Below, piece after piece: positions 7,805 to 15,731 of a DNA stretch of 64,000 nucleotides. The stretch is taken from assembly GCA_036504595.1 (NCBI GenBank), contig DASXUX010000043.1, forward strand, positions 1 through 64,000. Reading direction: 5' to 3'. Numbering within the stretch: position 1 is the stretch's first letter; each line of letters begins with the position of its first letter. The notes under the pieces were generated by a model. It saw only the letters and a program-made list of their open reading frames with translations, did no database searches and was not told the origin of the DNA. Source of the stretch: DASXUX01 sp036504595. GTDB lineage: Bacteria > Planctomycetota > SZUA-567 > H5-PLA8. A program made the translations under genes and the position numbers.

Positions 7805-9427
7805 CTACTGTTTCTTTCCCATCAACGGCATCCCCAATCGAAACTCCGTCTTCGGATCGATCGCATCCACCCGCACCACCCGAATTCCCGCCGCGCCTTC
7901 CAGCGGGCAGTTCGATTCGCAAATTCCGCAGCCGACGCATTTGTCGCGATCGACGGCCGGCTGCTGAATCTCGATCTGCTCGCCCTTGGCGTCTTTTATG
8001 TGGAACGTGTTGAGGACCGTGATCGCTTTTTCCGGCAGCGGGCAGACTTCCTCGCAGCGAATGCAGGACGTGTCCTTCGCCCACGGCAGGCAGCGGTTGT
8101 GGTCGAAGTACGCCTTGCCGATCGCCGCCTTGTGCTTCTCGTCGATCGACAGCCGCGGAATCGCGCCACTTGGACACACCTGCCCGCACAGGTTGCAGTT
8201 GTACTCGCAATAGCTCTGCTCAAAGATCGCTCGCGGCGCCAGGTGCGGAGCGAACAAACCCTCGATGCCGTTCTGCAGAATCGCCGGCTGCAGCACGTTC
8301 GTCGGGCAAACTTTCATGCACAGCCCGCAGCGCACGCACAGGCCGAGAAACTTCTTCTCGTCGCCGGCTCCCGGCGGGCGCAGCAAGCCTTCAACGATCA
8401 CCGTGCCGAGCGTCCACTTCTGCGCGTGAGCCAGTGCCGGCACAGCCGTCCCCGCCGCGATCGCCGCAAAGAGCCGGCGCTTCGACAAATCCAGCGGCGC
8501 CGGTAGCGCCGGCCTCCGTGCCGGTGGGGCAAACTTCGGGATCCCTTTGGGGCACAGCGCCACGCAGTCCATGCACACGTTGCACTCTTCGGGCGAAACC
8601 CCGGCGGCTTTGTCCAGCGCTCCCATGCGGCAGTCAGCAGCGCATTCGCCGCAATTCCCACAGACCTTCGCCGGCAGCCTGCGGATGAACGCCACTCGCG
8701 CGACCAGACCGTACACCGCGCCCAGCGGGCACAGGTAGCGGCACCAGAATCGACGTGCCACGAACTCCAGCAGAAATAGCACGCCCAGAATCGCCGCTGA
8801 GACCGCCGCCAGATCGTACAGGTTCGCTCGAAACGGCATGACATGCTTCACGAAAAACTTATGTACGGAATCATTCCCGCCGTGCCCGACCCACGTAAGC
8901 GCCGCGTCGGCCGAGTCATAGAATTTCGGATCGGCCCAGAACGCCAGGCCGCGCGTGAGCAGCGCGAACGGATCGAACAGCCCAACGAGCGGGAACGCCA
9001 GCAGAGCGCCGATCAGACACAGCGCCAGCAAGACGTAGCGCGAGAGGCGCACTTCCTTCAGCACCGCCGCGCCTTGTTCCGAACGCGACCAGCGCGTGGT
9101 CAGTCGGGACAGCGGCCGGACGATGAATTGCAGCGCATCCAGCAGCGTGCCCAGCGGACAGACCCAGCCGCAAAAAAAGCGTCCGAAGACGAGCGAAAGC
9201 CCCAGCAGAATCAGAGACGGCCAGAACAGCGCCACGAGCGTGCGCCCGGCCAAACATGCCGCCGCGGCGACGAGCGGGTCGATGCGAAAGAAGAAGTTCT
9301 CGCCGCCCGGCAGCGTGTCCGCGCCGGTCGTTTCCGTCCGGCGAAACAGAACGAGAAACGCGATTAGAAACGCCGCCTGTCCAATCCGCCGCCACGAAGG
9401 CCAACTGAGAAAGAACAACCGCTTCAT
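7805..9427 (-). CDS. NapH/MauN-like plus NapG/MauM-like ferredoxin fusion, membrane-bound
   Basis: The 540-residue protein is an electron-transfer protein. The N-terminal half has about five membrane helices and the two membrane cysteine motifs of NapH/NosR-type proteins (CGWVCPLGT with C86 and C90, and a later CRYLCPLGA), then two [4Fe-4S] motifs (CGNCGECAADC and CNVCMDCVALCP). After a KRRLFAAIAAG stretch that looks like the buried twin-arginine-like leader of NapG/MauM, the C-terminal half has four more clusters (CVRCGLCMKVCP, CNLCGQVCP, CIRCEEVCP, CVGCGICESNCP). NapH and NapG are usually separate, so this appears to be a fusion. A repeat-encoded PALPAP stretch sits at the junction. It is downstream of, and probably co-transcribed with, a DUF362 gene. 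The electron acceptor is unknown. Confidence 0.85.
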   Translation of the reverse strand: MKRLFFLSWPSWRRIGQAAFLIAFLVLFRRTETTGADTLPGGENFFFRIDPLVAAAACLAGRTLVALFWPSLILLGLSLVFGRFFCGWVCPLGTLLDALQFIVRPLSRLTTRWSRSEQGAAVLKEVRLSRYVLLALCLIGALLAFPLVGLFDPFALLTRGLAFWADPKFYDSADAALTWVGHGGNDSVHKFFVKHVMPFRANLYDLAAVSAAILGVLFLLEFVARRFWCRYLCPLGAVYGLVARVAFIRRLPAKVCGNCGECAADCRMGALDKAAGVSPEECNVCMDCVALCPKGIPKFAPPARRPALPAPLDLSKRRLFAAIAAGTAVPALAHAQKWTLGTVIVEGLLRPPGAGDEKKFLGLCVRCGLCMKVCPTNVLQPAILQNGIEGLFAPHLAPRAIFEQSYCEYNCNLCGQVCPSGAIPRLSIDEKHKAAIGKAYFDHNRCLPWAKDTSCIRCEEVCPLPEKAITVLNTFHIKDAKGEQIEIQQPAVDRDKCVGCGICESNCPLEGAAGIRVVRVDAIDPKTEFRLGMPLMGKKQ

Positions 9428-9449
9428 CCGTGCGAAATTCCGTGCCGGG

Positions 9450-9535
9450 GGTATGGGGTATGGGGTCTAGGGTTTAGGGGCGGCTTCATAACAAGCCTTC
9501 ACGATACCCCATACCCGATACCCCATACCCTGCAG
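9450..9535. repeat. Inverted repeat of GGGTATGGGGTATGGGG units
   Basis: The left arm (GGGGGTATGGGGTATGGGG) and right arm (CCCCATACCCGATACCCC) are complementary across a loop of about 35 nt. It occupies almost the whole gap between the DUF362 gene and the ferredoxin fusion. If they form one transcript, this hairpin lies inside it. Confidence 0.75.
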
Positions 9536-9536
9536 T

Positions 9537-10460
9537 TCATGCCTGGACGACTTTCACCTTGCTAATGTCCGCTTCGCCCAGGCCCAGTTCCGCGGCCGCC
9601 GCGATCGCCGGCACATCGGCGGGCTTCATCTCGAACAGTCCCACGCCGTACGCGTCAATCGCCACCACGTCGCTCGACGCAACCAGTGTGTCGAGCACCT
9701 TCACGTCTTCGGGCTTGCCGCCGGACGGCCCGCCGCGCAGCAGAATTCGCGTGGCGTCCAGAATCGTCAGCTTCGGCCGCACGACCAGGTTCAAGTCGGC
9801 GATGCGCTGGTGAATGTTCTGTTGGTGTATTTCGCCGCGGTTTCCGCCGATCACGCCCATGACGTTCTTCAGGCCCAGCGTCAGCTTCGCGATCGAATGA
9901 TGCTTGGCGATCGGCACGTTGATATAGCAGTCGCAGTCGCTCTCCAACGCGTCCTTGTAGAATTCAAAGCGCTTGAGCGACTTCGCTTTTTCGATGTCCA
10001 CCGGGACGTACTTTTTCTTGTCGCAGAAGACGCACGAGACCCGCTTGTCCGTGATCGATTCGACGGCGGCCTGAATGCCGCTGGCCGTGTAGCAGCGCCG
10101 CTCATCGTTGACCGTGCGATCGAAGACCAGCACCTGCTTGGCGTCGGCCCCCAGCGCAAGCATCACGATGGCCTTCACCACGTCGGGATGCGTGTTGCCC
10201 GCGAGCTCCGGCTTGCGGTCCCAGCCGATGTTCGGCTTGACCACCACGCGTGAGCCCGGCTTGACGAAGGCCTTGATCCCGCCGAGCGGCTCCAACACCT
10301 TCGCGACGAGCGCCGCGTAGTCCTTGCCCTTCGCGACCGCGAGCGTGCTCTGCCCCGCCGCCTTTTCTTCCGCCGCGATAGTCCCCGCGCGGAACAGCGG
10401 CACCATCGCCGCTCCCGCCGACCACGCCGTCACCTGCGTCAGAAACTCTCGCCGCTCCAT
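9537..10460 (-). CDS. DUF362 domain-containing protein with Tat-like leader
   Basis: The 307-residue protein opens with MERREFLTQVTAWSAGAA, a twin-arginine-like signal, and then follows the DUF362 pattern: KPNIGWDRKPE, NTHPDVVKA, a central NVPIAKHHSIAKLTLGLKN and a C-terminal DVVAIDAYG. DUF362 proteins are often associated with Fe-S proteins; the reaction is not established. AGGAG lies 6 nt upstream of the ATG. The next gene downstream on the same strand is the six-cluster ferredoxin fusion, which supports a shared redox role in or near the membrane. Cysteines near CVFCDKKK and ESDCDC could take part in metal binding. Confidence 0.85.
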   Translation of the reverse strand: MERREFLTQVTAWSAGAAMVPLFRAGTIAAEEKAAGQSTLAVAKGKDYAALVAKVLEPLGGIKAFVKPGSRVVVKPNIGWDRKPELAGNTHPDVVKAIVMLALGADAKQVLVFDRTVNDERRCYTASGIQAAVESITDKRVSCVFCDKKKYVPVDIEKAKSLKRFEFYKDALESDCDCYINVPIAKHHSIAKLTLGLKNVMGVIGGNRGEIHQQNIHQRIADLNLVVRPKLTILDATRILLRGGPSGGKPEDVKVLDTLVASSDVVAIDAYGVGLFEMKPADVPAIAAAAELGLGEADISKVKVVQA

Positions 10461-10590
10461 CGCAAACTCCTTTTCGTAGTGACCATCTCCATCGCAGAAT
10501 CCCTACCGTGGATACACCGCGATGGCAGCGCGGCGCAAGCGCACTCATCGCGTTCTGCCTAACCAAGACCCTGAACCCTGCTTTTCGCCT

Positions 10591-11631
10591 TTACTCCCCC
10601 GCGCGCGCCTGCCGTATCTTCACCAATCCCACCGCCGGCGCCTTCAGCTCTTCGGACAAATCCAACCCGTCCACCGTCACCTTACCCGTCTGCGCGCCGC
10701 CGATCAGGTCGTACATTTTCTCGCGGCGCGGGCCCTGGCCCTGCAGCATCATCGGCCCCCAATCATTTCCCGGCAGATAATTCCATTCGTTGAGCTGGCT
10801 CTCCGTCTTCGTGAAACCATACCGGTCGAGCATCCCGCGGACGCCTTTGGCCAGAGCGATATAGTCCTGCGGATTGGGCGTGTACCGATGCCAAGAGAAG
10901 AAATCGAGCGGCGCGCCTTCGAGCTTGCAGTACTCCAGCAGCTTGACGCCGAACTTCGGCGGCTGGTACGTTCCGTTTTTCAGATTCCCGGCATCCGACG
11001 CGCCCGGGCCGCCGACGAACACATCCGGAAAGCGCGCCTTGATCGCCTTCGACGCGATGCCATACAGCCGCAAGTAATCTTCGTCCGTCCCGCTCCACAT
11101 CTGCGGCCGGACTTCAGGCTCGTTCCAGATTTCCCAATACTTGATGCCCAGTTTGAACCCATTGGCCCAGCCGTCGTTGTAATGCCGCACAATTCCCACG
11201 CAGGCGGCGGCCCACTTTTCGTAGTCCTTCGGCGGATGGACGTACAGTTTCTTCTTCGTGTGCTCAATGCTTTCACCGAGCCGGAAAATGATCTTCGCAC
11301 CCGTCTTGACGATGGACTGCAAGTAGTCGTCGGTGCGCTCAAAGTTGTAGCTCTCCGGTTTGGACGGGTCCGCGTTCAGGTCCGGAAAGATGACGTGCAT
11401 ATCCACCACGTCCACGACAGGCCAATGGCAGTCGTGCAGCCGAATGTACGGAATCCCGACTTCTTTGTGATACGCCGAGACATCCACCATCTCCCCATAG
11501 TTGACCGGCCCGCAATTCCCCCCATGCAGTGCCCGAATCGTCCCCGCCTGCTTCCCGCAATCCACGCGCAACTCAGCGCCAAGGGAGAGCGCAGCGACGA
11601 AAACCAACAATACGCATACGAGAGATTGCAC
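10591..11631 (-). CDS. GH39-like secreted glycoside hydrolase
   Basis: The 346-residue protein has a signal peptide (to about residue 19) and a clan GH-A TIM barrel. YWEIWNEPE places the acid/base Glu at residue 171, after the invariant Asn, and LNEWNY places a candidate nucleophile Glu at 282. FFSWHRY before the nucleophile fits the GH39 (beta-xylosidase, iduronidase) pattern. The protein is shorter than typical GH39 enzymes and ends soon after the barrel, so the usual C-terminal beta-sandwich is missing or reduced. Its neighbours are secreted proteins and sugar oxidoreductases, consistent with polysaccharide use. The exact substrate is not predictable. Confidence 0.75.
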   Translation of the reverse strand: MQSLVCVLLVFVAALSLGAELRVDCGKQAGTIRALHGGNCGPVNYGEMVDVSAYHKEVGIPYIRLHDCHWPVVDVVDMHVIFPDLNADPSKPESYNFERTDDYLQSIVKTGAKIIFRLGESIEHTKKKLYVHPPKDYEKWAAACVGIVRHYNDGWANGFKLGIKYWEIWNEPEVRPQMWSGTDEDYLRLYGIASKAIKARFPDVFVGGPGASDAGNLKNGTYQPPKFGVKLLEYCKLEGAPLDFFSWHRYTPNPQDYIALAKGVRGMLDRYGFTKTESQLNEWNYLPGNDWGPMMLQGQGPRREKMYDLIGGAQTGKVTVDGLDLSEELKAPAVGLVKIRQARAGE

Positions 11632-11713
11632 AATGATTCCTCCGAGGACGAGGGGTTCTGGAGGAGAGGAGGATAGCGGCTAAGCAGCGGCGTGTCGATT
11701 GCCGCCGCCGTTC

Positions 11714-11880
11714 TCCCCTCCCCGTTTCGGGGAGGGGCCGGGGGAGGGGTTCCTTGCGTCCCTCGCCGCCGAACGCAAGGCTGAGAGGGTAGGCTCCGGA
11801 ACGCCGCTGGAGTCGGAGCGCGAGAGGGGCGGCTTCCATTAATCCCCCTCTGTGTCCTCCGTGTCCTCTGTGGTAAGCCC
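11714..11880. repeat. Palindromic and half-palindromic repeats
   Basis: A CCCTCCCC...GGGGAGGGGCCGGGGGAGGGG unit lies at about 11714-11752. A GAACGCAAGGCTGAGAGGG segment with an irregular inverted structure follows, then a single arm of the CTCTGTGTCCTCCGTG family at 11848-11877. No gene is seen in the 11632-11913 gap. Confidence 0.7.
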
Positions 11881-11913
11881 TTTCTTCGTCCTCAATTCTG
11901 CACTCTGAATTCG

Positions 11914-12627
11914 TTACTTGATCACCTTCTCCAGATACGGCTTGATCATCCCCTGCACGTCCGGCTTCTGATAAACCACCAGCACGCGCCCGTTCTTGGT
12001 GATGAAGTCGTCGATCCCTGCGCCAGGCTGTTTCCACGACTCCGGCTTCACGTCCTTCTTGATCTTGTCGCGAATCTCGCCGTCGGCGCTCGCCGGAATC
12101 GTGTAGAAACACAAGTCCATCGCGCTGTCGCCGCTTCCGAACGTCTTCACCTTTGGCTGCGGCTGAGTGACTGCCCACGCGGACGAGACCATGACGACCC
12201 GCCACGTGCTCAGATACGCCGTGATCTTCTCGTGCACCGCCGCCGTCTGCTTCACAACGATATGCGTGTCGTCCTTCTGCTCGATGCTCGTCCCCAGATC
12301 CTCACTCCACTTTTCCGGGTCGATCCGTGTCTTGATCACGTCCACGATCCGAACGCACGAAAAGAGTTCCCCGCCGCCCGAAAACGTCGCCGTCGCTCCA
12401 CCCGCGCCCGCACCGCCGGCCGCCTTCTTGCCGTCCTTCGCTGGCTGCTTGGCCGGCGGCTGTTTCGCTGGAGGTTTGTTTGTCTTTGGCGGAGCCGGCG
12501 GCTGCGGCTTCACGTTCATGATCACCCCCGTCAAATCGTACGTCCGCTCGCCGACCTCCGGCTTCTCTTCTTCGGCAAGAACCCATGAACCCAGCACGAT
12601 CAGCAAACTCGCCCCAAGCATCCGCAT
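11914..12627 (-). CDS. Secreted protein with secretin-N-like repeats
   Basis: The 237-residue protein has a signal peptide (about 18 residues), a proline/lysine-rich linker (residues 38-70) and two related segments with the pattern I-D-P-E-x-W ... HIVVKQTAAVHEKI and KPESWKQPGAG ... GRVLVVYQKPDVQGMI. Similar alternations of a TxxxPxxW element and an LVVxxxxxxHxxI element are common in exported planctomycete proteins that resemble secretin N-domains. No enzyme motif is visible. It lies in a minus-strand run of secreted and sugar-related genes. Function unknown. Confidence 0.65.
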   Translation of the reverse strand: MRMLGASLLIVLGSWVLAEEEKPEVGERTYDLTGVIMNVKPQPPAPPKTNKPPAKQPPAKQPAKDGKKAAGGAGAGGATATFSGGGELFSCVRIVDVIKTRIDPEKWSEDLGTSIEQKDDTHIVVKQTAAVHEKITAYLSTWRVVMVSSAWAVTQPQPKVKTFGSGDSAMDLCFYTIPASADGEIRDKIKKDVKPESWKQPGAGIDDFITKNGRVLVVYQKPDVQGMIKPYLEKVIK

Positions 12628-12654
12628 CTGCGTTCTCCCCTTCTTTTCCTGGCC

Positions 12655-12722
12655 CCGCCTCCTGCGTCCTGCCTCCCTGCCGTTGTCGTTCCTGCCTACT
12701 GCGTACTGCCGCTGCCTACTGC
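12655..12722. repeat. Low-complexity CTGCCTxCTGCC repeat
   Basis: Imperfect tandem CCTGCCTCCTGCC and CTGCCTACTGCC units fill the gap. Similar tracts lie at 845-890, 7747-7804 and 28815-28850. Confidence 0.65.
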
Positions 12723-12723
12723 C

Positions 12724-13785
12724 TTACCGCGTCCAGCCGCTATAAAACGGATTCGAAACACTCAGCGGCAACTCCACCGGCCCTTTTATGCGCACAGAAT
12801 AATACTGCGCCGTCACCAGTTCTAACGCACGCCGCGCGTCGGCCAAGTTCACGGGCAGAGCCGCACCTTTCGCGAGCGCCTCATGGAACATTTTGAACTG
12901 TCCCACAAATCCATCCGGCTGCGGCTGAAAACTGGCCAACGCAGCGTCGATTTTCTTCTGCAGTTCCGGCGTCCGACCCACGAACTTCCACGGATCAGTG
13001 CCGCTGGCGTAGGGTTTGTGATTGCTTTCGGCGACCAGATTTTCGAAGCAGTAACGGTGCCGCGTGATCTCTTCGCACGACCCCAGCGTCACCGACAGCG
13101 AGGCCAGCGAGCCGTCCGCCATCTCCATCGACACCGACGCGCAGTCTTCCGTTTCGATGGGGTTCACGCGCGTGGCTGTTCGAGCGAAAACGCTTTTCGC
13201 CGGGCCGAGCACGTGCAGCAGCGCGTCGTGAGCGTGAATGCCGTGCCCAAGCAGACATCCGCCCAGTTCCGTGGCCCACTTCCCGCGCCACGGCGCCGCA
13301 AAGTAATCCGCGCCGCGAATCCAGCACGTTTCAACCGTGCTCAGAAACGTTTTTCCGGCGAGCCCCTCGCCGATCAGAAACTTCAGCTTCTGAAATCCGC
13401 GCCCCAGCCGGTTCTGCATGATCGGCATCAGACACTTGCCGAAGCGCTTCTCAGCGGCGGAAAGCTCATCGATCTCTCGCAGCGATCCCACCAGCGGCTT
13501 TTCGCAGATGGCGTGTTTTCCCGCCGCGAGCACCTCCAAACATTGCCGGAAATGCAGCCCCGGCGGCGTGCACAGGTCGATCACGTCGATGTCACCCAAG
13601 CCGCACAATTCGCTTAGATCATTGAGCACATGCGGAATTTTATTCTCAAGGGCAATCGTCCCCGCCTTCGTCTTGTCCAGATCGCACAGCGCCCGCACCT
13701 CAAAGTGCTCCGGCAAAGCCTTGTACGCCGTCAAATGCGACTGCCCAATCCCACACCCGACAATCGCCACCTTCAGCACAGCCAT
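12724..13785 (-). CDS. Gfo/Idh/MocA family oxidoreductase
   Basis: The 353-residue protein has a Rossmann start (VAIVGCGIGQSHLTAYKAL), then DLCTPPGLHF and the CEKPL motif with the conserved Lys, followed by a GCLLGHGIHAHDAL segment where the family usually has its catalytic His. I start at the ATG at 13785, which has GGAGAG 6 nt upstream; an in-frame GTG/ATG eight codons earlier lacks such a site. It shares family but little detail with the oxidoreductase at 4774 (no cysteine cluster here). It may work with the ADP-ribosylglycohydrolase upstream or the glycoside hydrolase downstream. The substrate is unknown. Confidence 0.87.
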   Translation of the reverse strand: MAVLKVAIVGCGIGQSHLTAYKALPEHFEVRALCDLDKTKAGTIALENKIPHVLNDLSELCGLGDIDVIDLCTPPGLHFRQCLEVLAAGKHAICEKPLVGSLREIDELSAAEKRFGKCLMPIMQNRLGRGFQKLKFLIGEGLAGKTFLSTVETCWIRGADYFAAPWRGKWATELGGCLLGHGIHAHDALLHVLGPAKSVFARTATRVNPIETEDCASVSMEMADGSLASLSVTLGSCEEITRHRYCFENLVAESNHKPYASGTDPWKFVGRTPELQKKIDAALASFQPQPDGFVGQFKMFHEALAKGAALPVNLADARRALELVTAQYYSVRIKGPVELPLSVSNPFYSGWTR

Positions 13786-13837
13786 CCCAATCTCTCCGTA
13801 GCAGCGCAATCCTCCCGGAATGCGTGCCGTTCGCTCC

Positions 13838-14032
13838 GGTTCCCCTCTCCCCCGCCAGGGAGAGGGGTGAGGGGTGAGGGGGCGCTCTCCGTTCTCCCCT
13901 CCCCTCCGAGGGGAGGGGTCGGGGGAGGGGTTTGCGGCAGCGCCGCAATTCTTCCGCCCTCAGCCCTCACCACTCCACCACTCACCACTCCACCACTCAC
14001 CACTTACCACTCCACCACTCACCCCTCACCAA
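13838..14032. repeat. Composite palindromic repeat followed by CACCACTC tandem repeats
   Basis: CCCTCTCCC and CCCTCCCC palindromic units (13838-13936) are followed by about eight tandem CACCACTC/CACTTACC units (13970-14032). The tandem tract reaches the 3' end of the next minus-strand gene. Spacers are absent, so this is not a CRISPR array. Confidence 0.8.
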
Positions 14033-15465
14033 TTCCCCCTTGCCACCTCCGCCATCTCTTCCGCCATCGCGCTGATCTTCACTTCATGATACCCCGCGAC
14101 TCCCGTGCGGATTTTGTCCTTGATCGGGCGCGTCCATTTCTTCGGAAGCTTCTCGACCCCGTACCGCACGCCCCACAAACTTCCCGCGGTCGCGCCGTTG
14201 CAGTCGGTGTCGAAGCCCGGCATCACGGCCCGCGTGATCGTCTTCTCAAAATCCTCTTCGCCGTACAGCACCGCCGCCGCGACGATCTGCGCGTTCGAAT
14301 TCGTGTGGCACCAGTGGTGAGAAACCGTTTCGTCCCACTGTTCGTGAATCATCTTCACCACCTCGTCATACGACTTGTGCTCTTCGTATGCGTCCACGAT
14401 CGTTTCGACGTCGTCGTACAGCCGGCAGCGTTCAGGAATCTGCGCCAAACCGGCGCGCACGATGCGGACCCAGTTGTCTTCCACGTACGCGGCCGCCAGC
14501 ATCGCCGCCACCCACATCTCGCCATAAATGCCGTTCTTCACATGGCTGATGCACGCATCGCGCCAGGCCCACGCCGCCGCGCGTTCAGGATTGCCGGGAT
14601 TGGCGTAGCCGAAATAGTCCGCGCGGATCTGAGCCCCGATCCATTCGCGATACGGATTGCGGTGCGTCGCGCTCTCGGGCGGAACGACGCCGGCGACGAA
14701 ATTCCGGTACGCGACGCGCTCCGCCGTGCAGGTGTGGAAGATCGGAATGTTCGCGCCCCACGCCGTGGCCACATCCAGCGGCGTGAAATCGCCCCCGTGC
14801 TTTTTGACGATGTAAAAGCCAGTGGTCGTATAGTTGGTGTCATCGTCCTCCACCATGCCGTTCATGCCGTCCAGCAGCAGAGGTGCCTGCTTCTTGTGCA
14901 GTTCATTCTTTGGCTTGCGAGCCGCGATGTGCCCGTCTTCCTTGCGCGTGGGCAAGCGCAGGTAATTATTGAGCGGCCAGTTCTTTGTCTCTTCGCCGGT
15001 GATGCGAATGCTCTCCATGTTCCAGCCTTCGACCGGCTTGCCCAGCATGCAGCCGCAGATGCGCCCCAGCCAACCGCCGTGCAGGCGCGAGAGAAACTGA
15101 GCCCGCCGCCCGCGCCATGTGCGAATCGGATCGGTCTCCGGCCGAGCGACCCGGATGCCTTCCAGGTCGGTGGGCTCGACATACGGGTACTCCGAGCGAT
15201 ACGGCAGATCCTGCACGGCGTCCATCAGCCGAGCGGCGTCCTGCAGCCATGCCTTGTCGCGCGCGCCGCCAAAACGCCGGCCTTCGGGAACGGGCGTGTT
15301 GAGCAGCCGGTTGAACTCCCCATCGATACTGCTCACATCCCGGCCTTCATCCCACGTCTGGCGGCGCTCGGTCTCCAGGTCGCAACCATCCAGCCAGACA
15401 TGACGGTTCAGCCATTCCAACAGCGTCGGCACAAAAATAGCGGCGGCGGCAGTCGTCTCGGCCAT
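14026..15465 (-). CDS. ADP-ribosylglycohydrolase family protein
   Basis: The 479-residue protein has the ADP-ribosylglycohydrolase signatures: GRICGCMLGKPVEGW, an acidic EDDDTNYTT metal-binding stretch, and PGFDTDCNGATAGSLWG near the C-terminus, matching the second Asp-rich metal site. These enzymes bind two divalent ions and remove ADP-ribose from proteins or small molecules. About 130 N-terminal residues precede the domain and are not recognised. I start at the ATG at 15465, with GGAGGAG 6 nt upstream, rather than at upstream in-frame starts. Planctomycete relatives of this branch often sit in carbohydrate loci, so the natural substrate may not be ADP-ribosylated protein. Confidence 0.85.
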   Translation of the reverse strand: MAETTAAAAIFVPTLLEWLNRHVWLDGCDLETERRQTWDEGRDVSSIDGEFNRLLNTPVPEGRRFGGARDKAWLQDAARLMDAVQDLPYRSEYPYVEPTDLEGIRVARPETDPIRTWRGRRAQFLSRLHGGWLGRICGCMLGKPVEGWNMESIRITGEETKNWPLNNYLRLPTRKEDGHIAARKPKNELHKKQAPLLLDGMNGMVEDDDTNYTTTGFYIVKKHGGDFTPLDVATAWGANIPIFHTCTAERVAYRNFVAGVVPPESATHRNPYREWIGAQIRADYFGYANPGNPERAAAWAWRDACISHVKNGIYGEMWVAAMLAAAYVEDNWVRIVRAGLAQIPERCRLYDDVETIVDAYEEHKSYDEVVKMIHEQWDETVSHHWCHTNSNAQIVAAAVLYGEEDFEKTITRAVMPGFDTDCNGATAGSLWGVRYGVEKLPKKWTRPIKDKIRTGVAGYHEVKISAMAEEMAEVARGNW

Positions 15466-15655
15466 GCGAATCTCCTCCCCAGTCTCAAGATCATGGATAA
15501 AGCGCGGCTTTGCGCGCGAGTCCGGGCATATCACTGCCTCGCAAAAATGCGACAAAGAAAAACTGAAATCTTTACCGCTTTCGTTTGCGATCGTACGCTG
15601 GGGGCACGAGCGCTTGTGTTTCTCTCAAAACGAAAGCAATCGCGAATTTTGGCTC

Positions 15656-15682
15656 TTGAGTTTTGCGTTTTGAATCTATGAT
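15656..15682 (+). promoter_or_regulatory. Candidate promoter for the zinc-ribbon membrane protein
   Basis: The 15466-15731 gap is AT-rich at 15560-15690. TTGAGT (15656-15661) and TATGAT (15677-15682) are separated by 15 nt, shorter than the ideal 17. A weak sigma70-like candidate only. Confidence 0.3.
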
Positions 15683-15731
15683 AAGGGTTCATCGTTGCGA
15701 GCACCCTTTCCTCCATGTGAACTGACGACCT

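Noticed and set aside
13970..14032. Tandem CACCACTC units as a possible CRISPR array
   Set aside because: There are no spacers, the units are 8-10 bp, and no cas genes are present.
13630..15681. 683-codon open frame antisense to the ADP-ribosylglycohydrolase
   Set aside because: It is the mirror of two well-supported minus-strand genes and a repeat block; its composition is Arg/Pro/His-rich, as typical for shadows in GC-rich DNA.
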